From: Microbacterium luteolum
GTDB lineage: Bacteria > Actinomycetota > Actinomycetes > Actinomycetales > Microbacteriaceae
NCBI RefSeq assembly: GCF_039533965.1
Contig: NZ_BAAAUN010000001.1
Span: forward strand, 806,001 to 870,000
DNA length: 64,000 nucleotides
Direction: 5' to 3'
Part shown: piece after piece, positions 24,216 to 34,086 of the stretch
How positions within the stretch are numbered: position 1 is the first letter of the stretch
Layout: every line of letters begins with the position of its first letter
The notes under the pieces: model-generated
Seen by the model: the letters and a program-made list of their open reading frames with translations, nothing else
Told to the model about the DNA's origin: nothing
Databases searched by the model: none
Made by a program: the position numbers and the translations under genes

Positions 24216-24641
24216 TCAGTCCTGCTCGTCGTCGGCGCGGTACGGGTCCGCATCGCCGGCGTGCGACGCCGAGGAGGCGAGCTTCGCGACCTCCGCATCG
24301 CGCTCCTGCGCCTGACGCAGGAGAGCACTGATGTGGTCGGCGTTCTCCGGAAGCGCGTCAGGGATGAACTCGAGCGTCGGCACGAGCCGCGTGCTGAGCT
24401 GCCGTCCGACCTCGCTGCGCAGCATGCCGGTCGCGGACGTGAGAGCTTCGCCGCTGGCGATGCGCTCCTCCTCCGTGCCCAGCACCGTGTAGAACACGGA
24501 GGCGTGCTGGAGGTCGCCGCTGACGCGGCAGTCGGTGAGCGTGACGAAGCCGAGGCGCGGGTCGCGCAGCCCCTTCTCCAGCCGCTCGGCGAGGATCACG
24601 CGGATGCGGTCCGCCAGACGAGCCTGTCGTTCACCAGCCAT
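24216..24641 (-). CDS. rbfA: 30S ribosome-binding factor A
   Basis: A 141-aa KH-fold protein that assists late 16S rRNA maturation and cold adaptation. It matches the family along its length: ADRIRVILAERLEKGLRDPR, FVTLTDCRVSGDLQHASVFY, EEERIASGEALTSATGMLRS and the P-L-x-F motif as VPTLEFIPD. The acidic tail of about 25 residues after the fold is typical of actinobacteria. It has a GGGAGAG Shine-Dalgarno sequence. It follows infB by 73 bp, but a very stable hairpin lies in that gap, so its expression may be reduced or separate. Confidence 0.95.
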   Translation of the reverse strand: MAGERQARLADRIRVILAERLEKGLRDPRLGFVTLTDCRVSGDLQHASVFYTVLGTEEERIASGEALTSATGMLRSEVGRQLSTRLVPTLEFIPDALPENADHISALLRQAQERDAEVAKLASSASHAGDADPYRADDEQD

Positions 24642-24664
24642 TTTTCTCTCCCTCTTCAGAAAGT

Positions 24665-24701
24665 CTTCGGGCGAGGATGCGCGCAGCATCCTCGCCCGAA
24701 G
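24665..24701 (-). terminator. Strong hairpin between infB and rbfA
   Basis: Positions 24665-24680 and 24686-24701 are perfectly complementary (16 bp, 5-nt loop), followed on the leftward strand by ACTTTCTG. It lies inside the operon and may be a partial terminator or mRNA processing site. Confidence 0.75.
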
Positions 24702-24714
24702 GTATCGCGATTGA

Positions 24715-27471
24715 TCAGCCGCGAGGCTTCTCGATGAGCTCGGTCGTCTCGATCTCGTCACCGATCTGGATGTCGTTGAACTTGCCGAGACCGATACCGG
24801 CCTCGTAGTCCGTGCGTACCTCGGTGACGTCGTCCTTGAAGCGGCGCAGTGACTCGATGGCGAGGCCATCGGCCACCACGACGCCGTCGCGGATGACACG
24901 CGCCTTGGCGTTTCGCGTGATCGTTCCCGACCGCACGATGACACCGGCGATGTTGCCGAACTTCGACGAGCGGAAGACCTCGCGGATCTCGGCGACGCCC
25001 GACTGGACCTCTTCGAACTCCGGCTTGAGCATGCCCTTGAGGGAGCTCTCGATCTCATCGATGGCGTTGTAGATCACCGAGTAGAACCGGATGTCGACGC
25101 CCTCGCGCTGAGCGCGCTCGCGCGCCTTCGTGTCGGGACGCACGTTGAAGCCCACGATGATCGCGTTGTCGATCGTCGCGAGGTTCACATCGGACTCGGT
25201 GATCGCACCGACTCCGCGGTGGATGATGCGCAGCTGCACCGAGTCGTCGACCTCGATCTTGAGGAGCGATTCCTCGAGCGCTTCGACAGCACCAGACACG
25301 TCGCCCTTGATGATGAGGTTGAGCGACTCGACCTTGCCGTCTTCGAGAGCACGGGTGAAGTCCTCGAGCGAGATGCGCTTGCGGGCCTTGGCCAGCTGGG
25401 CGTTGCGCTCGACTGCTTCACGCTTCTCAGCGATCTGGCGGGCCATGCGGTCCTCTTCGGTGACGATGAAGACGTCACCGGCACGAGGCACGGAGTTCAG
25501 ACCCTGCACCTGCACCGGGCGCGACGGGTAGGCCTCGAGGACCTGCTCGCCGTTCTCGTCAGCCATGGCACGCACACGGCCATAGGCCGTGCCGGCCACG
25601 ATGGCGTCACCGATCCGGAGCGTTCCGGACTGGATCAGCACGGTGGCGACAGAACCGCGACCCTTGTCGAGCTTCGCCTCGATCGCGACACCGCGGGCAC
25701 CCTTGTTCGGGTTGGCCGTCAGGTCGAGACCAGCGTCAGCCGTGAGCAGCACCGCGTCCAGGAGGTCCTGGATGCCGGTGTTCGCTCGTGCCGACACGTC
25801 GACGAACATGACGTCGCCACCGAACTCCTCCGCGACCAGACCGTACTCGGTGAGCTGCTGGCGCACCTTCGACGGGTTGGCGTCGGGCTTGTCGACCTTG
25901 TTGACCGCGACCACGATCGGCACATTGGCCGCCTGGGCGTGGTTCAGGGCCTCCACCGTCTGCGGCATGATGCCGTCATCGGCCGCGACCACGAGGATCG
26001 CGAGGTCGGTGACCTGCGCACCACGGGCACGCATGGCGGTGAACGCCTCGTGACCGGGGGTGTCGATGAAGGTGATGGCACGTTCGATGCCCTCGTGCTC
26101 CGTCCACACCTGGTACGCACCGATGTGCTGGGTGATGCCTCCGGCCTCACCCTCGATGACGTTGGTCTGGCGGATCGCGTCGAGAAGGCGCGTCTTACCG
26201 TGGTCGACGTGACCCATGACGGTGACGACCGGCGGACGGATCTCGAGGTCGTCCTCGCTCTCCTCCTCCAGCTCCTGCTCGAGGTTGAGACCGAAGCCCT
26301 CGAGGAGCTCCTTGTCCTCGTCCTCGGGCGAGACCATCTGGATCTTGTAGCCGAGCTCGGCACCCAGGACCTCGAAGGTCGCCTCGTCCAGCGACTCGGT
26401 GGCCGTGGCCATCTCGCCGAGGTTGAAGAGGATGGTGACGAGGGTTCCCGGCTGCACGGTGTAGCCGGTCAGCGTCTCGATCTTGTCGGCGAAGTCCGCG
26501 ATGGACGCGCCACGACGCATGCGAATGATCTCCCCGTTGCCACGGGTGACGTTGACGCCACCGACGACCGGGGCGCTCCGCATCTCGAATTCCTGCCGCT
26601 TCGCCCGCCGCGACTTGCGCTGCTTGCTCTTGCCGCCGCCCTTGCCGAAGGCACCGGCGGTACCACCACCGGGACCGCGGCCACGGCCGCCACCACCACC
26701 GGGACGACCGGCGAAACCGCCACCGGGACGTGCACCGGGGCCGCCTGCACCACCGGGTCCACCGGCACCGCCGGGACGACCGGGGCCGCCGGGACGCTGC
26801 TGGAACGGTGCGCCACCGGGACGACCGCCGCCACCGGGGCGACCTGCGCCACCGGGACGACCGGGGCCGCCGGGACGCGGGGCACCCGGACGCGGAGCGC
26901 CGGGACGGGGCGCCTGCGGGCGCGGGATGTTTCCGGGAGTCGGGCTCGGGCGCTGGCCCATGCCCTGCGCGGAAGCGAAGGGGTTGTTGCCCGGGCGGGG
27001 ACCCGCCGGACGCTGGCCCATCCCCTGCGAGGAGGAGAAGGGGTTGTTGCCGGGGCGCGGGGCACCGGGCTTCGGCGCGCCGCCGTCATCGGACTTGGCC
27101 GCTGCGGGCTCGGATGCCGGTGCAGGGGTCTCCGCAGCGGGAGCAGGTGCTTCCGGAGCGGGAGCCGCCGGGGCGGGTGCCTCGGGGGCGGGAGCCTCGG
27201 GGGCAGGCTTCGGGCCGGGCTTGGGGCCCGGGGTCGGCGCCTGCTTGGCGGCGGGCTTCGCTGCGGGCTTGGCCGCAGGCGCGGCATCCGCACCGGTCTT
27301 GAGCGAGCCGTCGGCCTCGATCGCCGCACGCAGCTTGCGCGCCACCGGCGGTTCGATGGTCGAGGACGGGCTCTTCACGAACTCGCCGAGTTCTTTGAGC
27401 TTTGCAAGAGCGACCTTGCTGTCGACGCCGAGTTCGGCGGCGATCTCATGTACGCGTGGTTTACCAGCCAC
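24715..27471 (-). CDS. infB: Translation initiation factor IF-2
   Basis: A 918-aa GTPase that places initiator tRNA on the 30S subunit. The N-terminal IF2_N segment (residues 1-55) is followed by a 250-residue low-complexity linker: Ala/Pro-rich, then a Gly/Pro/Arg-rich stretch with two GNNPF...QGMGQRP repeats. The G domain carries GHVDHGKT (about 418-425), DTPGHEAF and NKVDKPDAN; domains II-IV follow. The start is GTG with AGGAGAATT directly upstream. The long linker gives a spurious 755-aa antisense frame. It follows ylxR in the nusA operon. Confidence 0.98.
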   Translation of the reverse strand: MAGKPRVHEIAAELGVDSKVALAKLKELGEFVKSPSSTIEPPVARKLRAAIEADGSLKTGADAAPAAKPAAKPAAKQAPTPGPKPGPKPAPEAPAPEAPAPAAPAPEAPAPAAETPAPASEPAAAKSDDGGAPKPGAPRPGNNPFSSSQGMGQRPAGPRPGNNPFASAQGMGQRPSPTPGNIPRPQAPRPGAPRPGAPRPGGPGRPGGAGRPGGGGRPGGAPFQQRPGGPGRPGGAGGPGGAGGPGARPGGGFAGRPGGGGGRGRGPGGGTAGAFGKGGGKSKQRKSRRAKRQEFEMRSAPVVGGVNVTRGNGEIIRMRRGASIADFADKIETLTGYTVQPGTLVTILFNLGEMATATESLDEATFEVLGAELGYKIQMVSPEDEDKELLEGFGLNLEQELEEESEDDLEIRPPVVTVMGHVDHGKTRLLDAIRQTNVIEGEAGGITQHIGAYQVWTEHEGIERAITFIDTPGHEAFTAMRARGAQVTDLAILVVAADDGIMPQTVEALNHAQAANVPIVVAVNKVDKPDANPSKVRQQLTEYGLVAEEFGGDVMFVDVSARANTGIQDLLDAVLLTADAGLDLTANPNKGARGVAIEAKLDKGRGSVATVLIQSGTLRIGDAIVAGTAYGRVRAMADENGEQVLEAYPSRPVQVQGLNSVPRAGDVFIVTEEDRMARQIAEKREAVERNAQLAKARKRISLEDFTRALEDGKVESLNLIIKGDVSGAVEALEESLLKIEVDDSVQLRIIHRGVGAITESDVNLATIDNAIIVGFNVRPDTKARERAQREGVDIRFYSVIYNAIDEIESSLKGMLKPEFEEVQSGVAEIREVFRSSKFGNIAGVIVRSGTITRNAKARVIRDGVVVADGLAIESLRRFKDDVTEVRTDYEAGIGLGKFNDIQIGDEIETTELIEKPRG

Positions 27472-27565
27472 AATTCTCCTGTCTGAGTCGGTCCACCCAG
27501 ACAGGGCAGACCACTAGTCGCGGACGGGTCTCATTTCGAGCCGTTCACTTTGTTTCCATAGCTGT

Positions 27566-27820
27566 TCAGCCTTTGTTTCTTGGTGGGTGCTGTTCGAAGG
27601 TCCGCGTGTCCAACTGAGTGGACACGCGCAGTGCTCGTCCGAATGCGCGACGCCGCAGAGCGGCATCCATGCATTCCTGTGTCGGATGCAGCCACGCGCC
27701 TCTCCCCGGCAGAACAGCACGCTCATCGATGATGAGCACATTGTTCTGGGACACCACTCTGAGAAGAGCGGAGCGAGGAGCACGCGTGCGACAGCCGACG
27801 CACGTTCGTACGGGTTCCAT
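27566..27820 (-). CDS. ylxR: YlxR family RNA-binding protein (DUF448)
   Basis: An 84-aa basic protein between nusA and infB, the standard location of ylxR. It carries the family signature RTCVGCRTRAPRSALLRVV at residues 5-23, and PGRGAWLHPTQECMDAALRR in the middle. YlxR proteins bind RNA and have been linked to regulation of RNase P or gene expression in other bacteria; the mechanism here is unknown. The C-terminal 15 residues are unrelated to the core fold. Confidence 0.92.
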   Translation of the reverse strand: MEPVRTCVGCRTRAPRSALLRVVSQNNVLIIDERAVLPGRGAWLHPTQECMDAALRRRAFGRALRVSTQLDTRTFEQHPPRNKG

Positions 27821-27879
27821 CTTACACCTGCGTTCCCCCGCCCCTCTCCCCGCATGGCGCGAGTCGGGACGAGAACCGG

Positions 27880-28866
27880 TCAGTCGTCGAGGACGCTGTC
27901 GGGCTGGATGTCGATCTTGGCTCCGGTGAGCTTGGCGGCGAGGCGGGCGTTCTGGCCCTCCTTGCCGATCGCGAGCGACAGCTGGTAGTCGGGAACCAGC
28001 GCGCGCACGGCCTTGGTGCCGGCGTCGAGCACGAAGGCGCTCGTCACCTTGGCAGGCGACAGGGCGTGTGCCACGAAGGTCGCCAGATCCGGATCGTGAT
28101 CGACGATGTCGATCTTCTCCCCCGCGAGCTCCTCGGTCACCGCGCGGACGCGGCGCCCCATCTCACCGATGCAGGCGCCCTTCGCGTTGATCGAGGGGTC
28201 GTTCGCCTTCACCGCGATCTTCGTCCGGTGCCCGGCTTCGCGAGCGAGCGAGACGATCTCCACGAGACCGGCCGCGATCTCCGGAACCTCCAGGGCGAAG
28301 AGCTTGCGGACGAGACCCGGGTGGGTGCGCGACACGGTGATCTGCGGACCCTTGAGGCCCTTCGCGACGCTCGTCACGTAGACACGCAGTCGCGATCCGT
28401 GGGTGTACTCCTCGCCCGGCACCTGCTCCTCGGGCGGCAGGATGGCCTCGACGGCGCCGAGGTCGACGTGGATCATCCGCGGGTTCGGACCCTGCTGGAT
28501 GACGCCGGCGACGATGTCGCCTTCCTTGTCCTTGAAGTCGCCGAGCACGACGTCGTCCGCGATGTCGCGGAGGCGCTGGCTGATGACCTGCTTGGCGGCG
28601 AAGGCGGCGATCCGGCCGAAGTCGTCGGGAGTCGCGTCCTCCTCGCCGATGATCGCGCCCTCTTCATCCCGGACGACCTGGAGCACGTCGACGTGACCGG
28701 TCTTGCGATCGAGGTGCACGCGGACGCCTTCGGGGGCCGCGCCGTCACCGGCGACGTGCTTGGAGTACGCGGTCAGGATCGCCTGCTCGATGATCGAGAC
28801 GAGTTCCTCGAAGGGAATCGCCTTCTCCTTCTCGATGCCTCGCAGCAGACTCAGTTCGATGTCCAT
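27880..28866 (-). CDS. nusA: Transcription termination/antitermination factor NusA
   Basis: A 328-aa NusA. The RNA-polymerase-binding N-terminal domain (about 1-115) is followed by the S1 domain (GDIVAGVIQQGPNPRMIHVD), then KH1 (FALEVPEIAAGLVEI...GHRTKIAV) and KH2 (NAKGACIGEMGRRVRAV and SLAIGKEGQNARLAAKLTG). It lacks the acidic C-terminal repeats of E. coli NusA, as expected in actinobacteria. ATG 28866 has GGGAGG upstream. It is the first gene of the operon here; the usual upstream gene rimP is not present and a divergent amine oxidase takes its place. Confidence 0.96.
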   Translation of the reverse strand: MDIELSLLRGIEKEKAIPFEELVSIIEQAILTAYSKHVAGDGAAPEGVRVHLDRKTGHVDVLQVVRDEEGAIIGEEDATPDDFGRIAAFAAKQVISQRLRDIADDVVLGDFKDKEGDIVAGVIQQGPNPRMIHVDLGAVEAILPPEEQVPGEEYTHGSRLRVYVTSVAKGLKGPQITVSRTHPGLVRKLFALEVPEIAAGLVEIVSLAREAGHRTKIAVKANDPSINAKGACIGEMGRRVRAVTEELAGEKIDIVDHDPDLATFVAHALSPAKVTSAFVLDAGTKAVRALVPDYQLSLAIGKEGQNARLAAKLTGAKIDIQPDSVLDD

Positions 28867-28998
28867 GACGGCCTCCCTATTCAGCTCTCGTCGCGCCTGT
28901 TCGCACGCGCGACATCCGTACCACGATACCCTGTGCCCACCGCCTGTTGCCACGGCGGCAGCCGCGCCGTCGCGGCGACGACGCCGCAGGAGGACCAC
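28867..28998. promoter_or_regulatory. Divergent nusA / amine oxidase promoter region
   Basis: The 132-bp gap holds TATCGT on the leftward strand and TACCCT on the rightward strand within the same about 10 bp near 28925-28932. Each gene has a Shine-Dalgarno sequence (GGGAGG for nusA, AGGAGG at 28988-28993 for the oxidase). Promoter positions are tentative. Confidence 0.4.
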
Positions 28999-30354
28999 GT
29001 GAACTCGTTCGACACCATCGTGATCGGCGCCGGGATGTCGGGCGTCACGACTGCGCGGATGCTGGTCGACGCGGGCCAGAGAGTCGTGGTGCTCGAGGGG
29101 CGCGACCGCGTCGGCGGACGGATGAACTCCGATCGGCAGGCCGGGTTCCCCGTCGACCTCGGCGCCTCATGGGTCCACGGCATCGACGGATCGCCGCTCT
29201 GGGAGCTCGTGCAGGCGCTCGGCATTCCGACACTGGAGTACACCGTGGGCAGCTTCCAGGTCGGCGGACGCCCGATCGAGAACTTCGACGGCGACGGCAA
29301 GCTCATGGACGCCGAGGCCAGCGCGCGATGGATCGCCGATGTCGAGGAAGCGGACCGCCTGCTCGTCGAGGAGATCGGCGAGTCCTCCGCCGGCGACACC
29401 TACCTGGACGTGACCGAGCGCGCGCTCGACCGCTCCGGCCTCGACCCCGAGCGCATCGACGAGATCCGCGAGTTCTTCCGGCACCGCGTCGAGGAGCAGT
29501 GCGGAGCATGGATCGGCGACCTCGACGCGCACGGGCTCGACGAGGATGCGATCGACGGCGACGAGGTGATCTTCCCGCGCGGCTACGACGAGCTGCCGCG
29601 CCGCATCTCGGCGGGACTCGACGTCCGTCTGGGCCACATCGTGAGCCGCGTCGCGCGGTCGGCGACCGGAGTCGTCGTCAGCACCGGCGACGCCGAGTTC
29701 ACCGCTGATCGCGTCGTCGTGACCGTTCCTCTCGGCGTTCTCCAGGCGGGATCGCTCGCCTTCGATCCCCCGCTGCCCGACTCCGTCGCCGGACCGATCG
29801 ACAGACTGGGCATGGGCGTCTTCAACAAGATCTTCCTCCAGTTCCCCGAGCGGTTCTGGAATGAGGACAGCTACGTCATCCGCGCTCTCGGCGAAGCCGG
29901 GGAGCACTGGCATTCCTGGTACGACGTGTCCGCGGTGAGCGGCATTCCGACCCTGCTGACCTTCGCGGCCGGTCCGTTCGGGCGCCACATGCAGGAGCTC
30001 CCCGATGACGAGGTGGTCGCCGACGTCGTACGCGCTCTGCGCGCACTCTACGGCGATGCGGTCGGTGAGCCGGTGGCGCACTGGATCACGCACTGGGGCG
30101 AGGACCGGTTCTCCGTCGGGTCCTACTCCCACCTCGCGCTCGGCTCCTCGCATCATGATCATGACGAGCTCGCAGGTCCCGTCGACGACGTCCTGCACTT
30201 CGCCGGCGAGGCGACCTGGGGCGATGAGCCTGCGACCGTCGGAGCGGCGTACTACTCGGGTCGCCGCGCTGCGGAGCGCATCCTCGGGCGGGCGGTCGAC
30301 CTCGATGCGTTCGCCGCAGGCATCACTGCGCGGGAGCAGACGGCAGGTCGTTGA
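28999..30354 (+). CDS. Flavin monoamine oxidase family FAD-dependent oxidoreductase
   Basis: A 451-aa amine oxidase. The FAD Rossmann motif GAGMSGVTTARML begins at residue 10, followed by VVVLEGRDRVGGRMNSDRQ and the flavin-site segment DLGASWVHGIDGSPLW. VTVPLGVLQAGSLAFDPPLP and the C-terminal FAGEATWGDEPATVGAAYYS are characteristic of the polyamine/monoamine oxidase clade. It has no signal peptide, so oxidation of amines or polyamines would occur in the cytoplasm. The GTG start has AGGAGG five bases upstream. The 3' end overlaps the convergent LOG gene by 32 bp. The substrate is unknown. Confidence 0.9.
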   Translation: MNSFDTIVIGAGMSGVTTARMLVDAGQRVVVLEGRDRVGGRMNSDRQAGFPVDLGASWVHGIDGSPLWELVQALGIPTLEYTVGSFQVGGRPIENFDGDGKLMDAEASARWIADVEEADRLLVEEIGESSAGDTYLDVTERALDRSGLDPERIDEIREFFRHRVEEQCGAWIGDLDAHGLDEDAIDGDEVIFPRGYDELPRRISAGLDVRLGHIVSRVARSATGVVVSTGDAEFTADRVVVTVPLGVLQAGSLAFDPPLPDSVAGPIDRLGMGVFNKIFLQFPERFWNEDSYVIRALGEAGEHWHSWYDVSAVSGIPTLLTFAAGPFGRHMQELPDDEVVADVVRALRALYGDAVGEPVAHWITHWGEDRFSVGSYSHLALGSSHHDHDELAGPVDDVLHFAGEATWGDEPATVGAAYYSGRRAAERILGRAVDLDAFAAGITAREQTAGR

Positions 30355-31363
30355 TCGCGCGGATGAGCCGGAACAGACTTCCGACCTGACGCTGATCCAA
30401 ATGCAGGATCAGGCGCGGCAGATGCAGCACGTCGTCGTCGGCGACCTCGGGGCGTCTGGGTGCCGTCCGTTCGATTCGACCGGAGGCCAGCATCGGCGCG
30501 AACTGCTCGTTCAGCACCTCGATCTCGGCATCCGTCGGCTCGTTGCGCAGACGCAGCACGAGGGTGTCGCCGATCCACCGCAGGGAATCGTAGTTGCGCC
30601 AGAAACCGGCGATCTCCGCCCGCGCCCTCTCCGCGGAGTCGGTGACGACGACCCGGTCGAAGTCGCCGGGTGAGATGACGCCCATCGGTTCGAGGGTGTC
30701 ATCGATGTACCGCTGCAGGCCGTGCCAGAAGGTGCCACCGGGCTGGTCGAGCAGGACGATCGGGGTCGGCTCGGCCTTGCCCGTCTGCTGCAGCGTGAGC
30801 AGCTCGAACATCTCGTCGAGCGTGCCGAAGCCGCCGGGCAGGCAGATGAAGCCCGAGGACTCCTTCACGAGCATCAGCTTGCGGGTGAAGAAGTACTTCA
30901 TCGCGACGACCTGGCCCTGACCGGTGACGAGGCTGTTCGCCTTCTCCTCGAACGGCAGGCGGATGGACACCCCGAGCGAGAGTTCGGGGCCGGCACCTTC
31001 CGCCGCAGCCTGCATGATCCCTGGACCCGCCCCGGTCACGACCATCCAGCCGTCCGCGGCGAGAGCGGCCGCGATGTCGCGCGCCTGGAGGTAGAGCGGA
31101 TCGTCCTGCTGCGTGCGCGCCGATCCGAACACGCTGACCTTCGGCACGCCGCGGAACGGCGCGAACAGCCGGAACGCGTCGCGCATCTCGGCGAGGGCTG
31201 CGGACGCGATCTTCAGGTCCAGTCGGTCCGCATCATCCTCACCGAGGCCGATCGACGTGCGGATCATCCGCGTCACGAGTCTGCGATCATCATGAACGCC
31301 CGCGTCGTCGAGGAGCGCGTCGATCTCGGCGGTCAGGGTCTCCGGCAGCGGTTCGTCCGTCAT
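30323..31363 (-). CDS. LOG family protein (TIGR00730-type Rossmann fold)
   Basis: A 346-aa protein of the LOG family, which includes cytokinin-activating phosphoribohydrolases and nucleotide 5'-monophosphate nucleosidases. The core motif PGGFGTLDE is at 176-184. VSVFGSARTQ, VTGAGPGIMQAAAEGA and KYFFTRKLMLVKES carry the rest of the nucleotide site. It is longer than plant LOG because of N- and C-terminal helical extensions, as in other actinobacterial members. The start MTDEPLP (31363) is preferred over a longer frame. It converges with and overlaps the amine oxidase gene. Confidence 0.88.
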   Translation of the reverse strand: MTDEPLPETLTAEIDALLDDAGVHDDRRLVTRMIRTSIGLGEDDADRLDLKIASAALAEMRDAFRLFAPFRGVPKVSVFGSARTQQDDPLYLQARDIAAALAADGWMVVTGAGPGIMQAAAEGAGPELSLGVSIRLPFEEKANSLVTGQGQVVAMKYFFTRKLMLVKESSGFICLPGGFGTLDEMFELLTLQQTGKAEPTPIVLLDQPGGTFWHGLQRYIDDTLEPMGVISPGDFDRVVVTDSAERARAEIAGFWRNYDSLRWIGDTLVLRLRNEPTDAEIEVLNEQFAPMLASGRIERTAPRRPEVADDDVLHLPRLILHLDQRQVGSLFRLIRAINDLPSAPAQ

Positions 31364-31458
31364 GGTCCCAGCGTCGCATGCGGGAAGGAGCTGGTGCATC
31401 CCGCAACGCCGCGCGTCATCGAGCGTTCAACGCCAGGCTTTCTCACGCAAGTCGCCGA

Positions 31459-31493
31459 AACGCCGCGCTCCGCTGGATGGCGGGCGCGGCGTT
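31459..31493 (-). terminator. Terminator after proS
   Basis: AACGCCGCGC (31459-31468) is complementary to GCGCGGCGTT (31484-31493). It begins 12 bp downstream of the proS stop. Confidence 0.7.
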
Positions 31494-31504
31494 CGGGCAG
31501 AAGC

Positions 31505-33259
31505 TCAGCGGGTCAGGCGTCCCACGACGTCGCCGACGGAGATCGCGTCGCGCTCCCCCGTGCTCCGGTCCCAGAGCTCGACCTGACCGTCGGCTGCGCC
31601 GCGGCCGACGATGACGATCTTCGGCACGCCGACGAGTTCCGCGTCGCCGAACTTCACGCCGGGCGAGACCTTGGGTCGATCGTCGTACAGCACGTCGAAC
31701 CCGGCGCTCTCCAGCTGCGCCGAGAGCGCTTCAGCGACGTCGAAGGCGACCTGGTCGCGGCCCGCGGCCACGACCTGCACGTCGAACGGAGCGACGGATG
31801 CCGGCCAGATCAGGCCCTTGTCGTCGTTGTTGAGCTCGGCGATGATCGCGAGGATACGGGTCACGCCGATGCCGTACGAACCCATCGTGACGGTGACGAG
31901 CTTGCCGTTCTCGTTGAGCACCTTGAGCCCCAGCGCCTCCGCGTACTTGCGACCGAGCTGGAAGACATGCCCGATCTCCATTCCGCGCGCGAGCTCGACA
32001 GGACCCGAGCCATCGGGTGCGGGGTCACCTGCACGGACGTTCGCGATCTCCACGATGCCGTCCGCGAAGAAGTCGCGTCCGGCGACGACCGAGTGCGCGT
32101 GCTTCTGGTCGATGTTCGCGCCCGTGATCCAGCTGGTGCCCTCGCTGACGCGGGGGTCGACCAGATAGCGGATGCCGGTGGCCGACTCCTCGCCGAGCAC
32201 CGCACCGGTCGGCGACCAAGGGCCGATGTAGCCCTTCACCAGCAGAGGGTTGTTCTCGAAGTCGTCGGCCGTTGCCGTCGCCACCTCTGCCGGGGCGAAG
32301 GCCACTTCGGCGCGCTTCTCATCGACCTCACGGTCGCCGGGGATGCCGACGATGACGAGTTCGCGGGTGCCGTCGAGGTGCGTCAGCGAGAGGACGACGT
32401 TCTTCAGCGTGTCCGCAGCGGTGTACTCCCCGTCCAGGTGCGCGTTGGTGTGCGCGACGAGCGTCTCGATGGTCGGCGTGTCGGGCGAGTCGAAGATGAC
32501 GGGGGCCGCATCGGCGTCGAACGCGATCGCATCGGGAACAGCCGTCGTGAACGCCTCGACGTTCGCCGCGTACCCGCCGGCGCTGCGGACGAAGGTGTCC
32601 TCACCCACGGGAGTGGGGTGCAGGAACTCCTCGCTGCGCGAGCCGCCCATGGCGCCGGCATCCGCCTGCACGATGACGTACTCGAGCCCGAGCCGCTGGA
32701 AGATGCGCTCGTACGCGTCGCGCTGCGCCTGGTAGCTGGCGTCGAGGCCCTCATCCGAAGCGTCGAACGAGTAGGCGTCCTTCATCGTGAACTCGCGACC
32801 GCGGAGCAGACCTGCGCGCGGGCGGGCCTCGTCGCGGTACTTGTCCTGGATCTGGTAGATCGTCAGCGGCAGATCCTTGTACGACGAGTACAGGTCCTTC
32901 ACGAGCAGCGTGAAGGCCTCCTCGTGCGTGGGCGCGAGGAGATAGTCGCCGCCCTTGCGGTCCTGGAGTCGGAACAGCAGATCGCCGTACTCCTCCCAGC
33001 GCCCGGTCGCCTCGTACGCCTCGCGCGGCATGAGCGCCGGGAAGTGCACCTCCTGCGCACCGGCCTCGGCCATCTCCTCACGGACGACGGCCTCGATCTT
33101 CGCCTTGACGCGCAGACCCAGTGGCAGCCACGCGAAGATGCCGGCAGCCTGCGGACGGATGTATCCCGCCCGGATCAGCAGCTTGTGGCTGGCGACCTCT
33201 GCACCGGCAGGGTCTTCGCGGAGCGTACGGAGGAAGAATTTCGAGAGACGAGTGACCAC
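31505..33259 (-). CDS. proS: Prolyl-tRNA synthetase
   Basis: A 584-aa bacterial-type class II synthetase that charges tRNA-Pro. Class II motif 2 ([20 protein letters not shown]) and the motif 1 region ([12 protein letters not shown]) are visible, with an editing (INS) domain of about 180 residues between the catalytic halves containing [10 protein letters not shown]. Motif 3 ([12 protein letters not shown]) and the anticodon-binding domain at the C-terminus complete it. The GTG start is 6 nt after TAGACT. In many bacteria proS lies near rimP-nusA; here the LOG and amine oxidase genes separate them. Confidence 0.97.
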   Translation of the reverse strand: MVTRLSKFFLRTLREDPAGAEVASHKLLIRAGYIRPQAAGIFAWLPLGLRVKAKIEAVVREEMAEAGAQEVHFPALMPREAYEATGRWEEYGDLLFRLQDRKGGDYLLAPTHEEAFTLLVKDLYSSYKDLPLTIYQIQDKYRDEARPRAGLLRGREFTMKDAYSFDASDEGLDASYQAQRDAYERIFQRLGLEYVIVQADAGAMGGSRSEEFLHPTPVGEDTFVRSAGGYAANVEAFTTAVPDAIAFDADAAPVIFDSPDTPTIETLVAHTNAHLDGEYTAADTLKNVVLSLTHLDGTRELVIVGIPGDREVDEKRAEVAFAPAEVATATADDFENNPLLVKGYIGPWSPTGAVLGEESATGIRYLVDPRVSEGTSWITGANIDQKHAHSVVAGRDFFADGIVEIANVRAGDPAPDGSGPVELARGMEIGHVFQLGRKYAEALGLKVLNENGKLVTVTMGSYGIGVTRILAIIAELNNDDKGLIWPASVAPFDVQVVAAGRDQVAFDVAEALSAQLESAGFDVLYDDRPKVSPGVKFGDAELVGVPKIVIVGRGAADGQVELWDRSTGERDAISVGDVVGRLTR

Positions 33260-33265
33260 GGATCA

Positions 33266-33271
33266 AGTCTA
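33266..33271 (-). promoter_or_regulatory. -10 box for leaderless proS
   Basis: TAGACT on the leftward strand, 6 nt before the GTG start of proS. Confidence 0.55.
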
Positions 33272-33303
33272 GTGAGCCGTGGACACCCGTCTCTGCGACG
33301 AGG

Positions 33304-34074
33304 TCAGTTGAGCGCGGGCAGTCCGGACGGCACGACTCCCCCGCCGTACAGGCTGACGGCGAGCTCCTGCAGTGCGGTGAGTGCCACGCGCTGCGGGAGC
33401 GGGCCGTAGGAGATGCGCGCGACGCCGAGCTTCTCGTAATCCGAGGCCGCGAGAGCGCCGGGGACGCCGATCACGCTGACCTTGCGATCGCCGATGCCCT
33501 CGACGAGCTGACGGGTGACGTTCGCGTCGAGGAGGCCCGGGACGAAGACCGCGGTCGCCCCGGCGTCGAGGTAGGCGCGGCCGCGCTGGATCGCATCGGC
33601 GATGCTCTCCTGGACCGGACGGTGACCCGCGCGGACGAAGGCGTCGGTGCGCGCGTTGAGTGCGAACGGGACACCCTCGGCCTCAGCGGCCTTCACGATC
33701 GCCTCGACGGCGGCGACCGACTCGTCGAACGGCTTGAGCCGGTCTTCGACGTTCGCACCGACGATGCCGACGCCGATCGCGAGACGGGTGGTCTCCCCCG
33801 CGTCTCCGTAGCCGTCGTCGAGGTCGGCGGTGACGGGGACCTGGACGGATGCCGCGATGCGCCCGACCATGTCGATCATGAGGTCGCGCGGCGTCGCACC
33901 GTCGTCATACCCGAAGGAGGCGGCGATGCCGTGTCCGGCGGTCGCGATCGCCTTCGTCTCGGGAAGGGCGGCGACGGCACGGGCACCGACGACATCCCAC
34001 ACGTTCACGACGCGGAGGATCTCCGGAGCGTCATAGAGTCCGACAAGGGTCTGGGCCTTGGCTGCAGTGGTCAT
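33304..34074 (-). CDS. Isocitrate lyase/PEP mutase superfamily protein
   Basis: A 256-aa TIM-barrel protein of the PEP mutase/ICL superfamily. The metal-site segments TADLDDGYGD and GANVEDRLKPF are visible, as are NARTDAFVRAG and GATAVFVPG. The canonical KKCGH active-site loop of isocitrate lyase is replaced by a short loop, so it is not an isocitrate lyase. Oxaloacetate decarboxylase, methylisocitrate-lyase-like or phosphonopyruvate hydrolase activities are possible. The start is 6 nt after a TAGCGT box. It stands alone between proS and the HNH pseudogene. Confidence 0.82.
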   Translation of the reverse strand: MTTAAKAQTLVGLYDAPEILRVVNVWDVVGARAVAALPETKAIATAGHGIAASFGYDDGATPRDLMIDMVGRIAASVQVPVTADLDDGYGDAGETTRLAIGVGIVGANVEDRLKPFDESVAAVEAIVKAAEAEGVPFALNARTDAFVRAGHRPVQESIADAIQRGRAYLDAGATAVFVPGLLDANVTRQLVEGIGDRKVSVIGVPGALAASDYEKLGVARISYGPLPQRVALTALQELAVSLYGGGVVPSGLPALN

Positions 34075-34080
34075 GACTCC

Positions 34081-34086
34081 ACGCTA
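34081..34086 (-). promoter_or_regulatory. -10 box for leaderless PEP mutase-family gene
   Basis: TAGCGT on the leftward strand, 6 nt (GGAGTC) before the ATG at 34074. Confidence 0.5.

Noticed and set aside
26690..27100. Short repeats in infB as a CRISPR or tandem-repeat locus
   Set aside because: They encode the in-frame Gly/Pro/Arg linker and GNNPF...QGMGQRP repeats of IF-2; there are no spacers or cas genes.
25219..27486. 755-codon open frame antisense to infB
   Set aside because: It mirrors the Gly/Pro-rich repeat linker of IF-2 and ends in Gly/Thr/Ala runs. High GC creates long antisense frames; infB is unambiguous.
28066..28998. Amine oxidase as a 762-aa protein extending back through nusA
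   Set aside because: The extra 311 codons are antisense to nusA. GTG 28999 with AGGAGG upstream begins the FAD-binding domain exactly.
30722..33409. 895-codon open frame antisense to proS and LOG
   Set aside because: Its composition is that of an antisense shadow, and both leftward genes have intact signature motifs.
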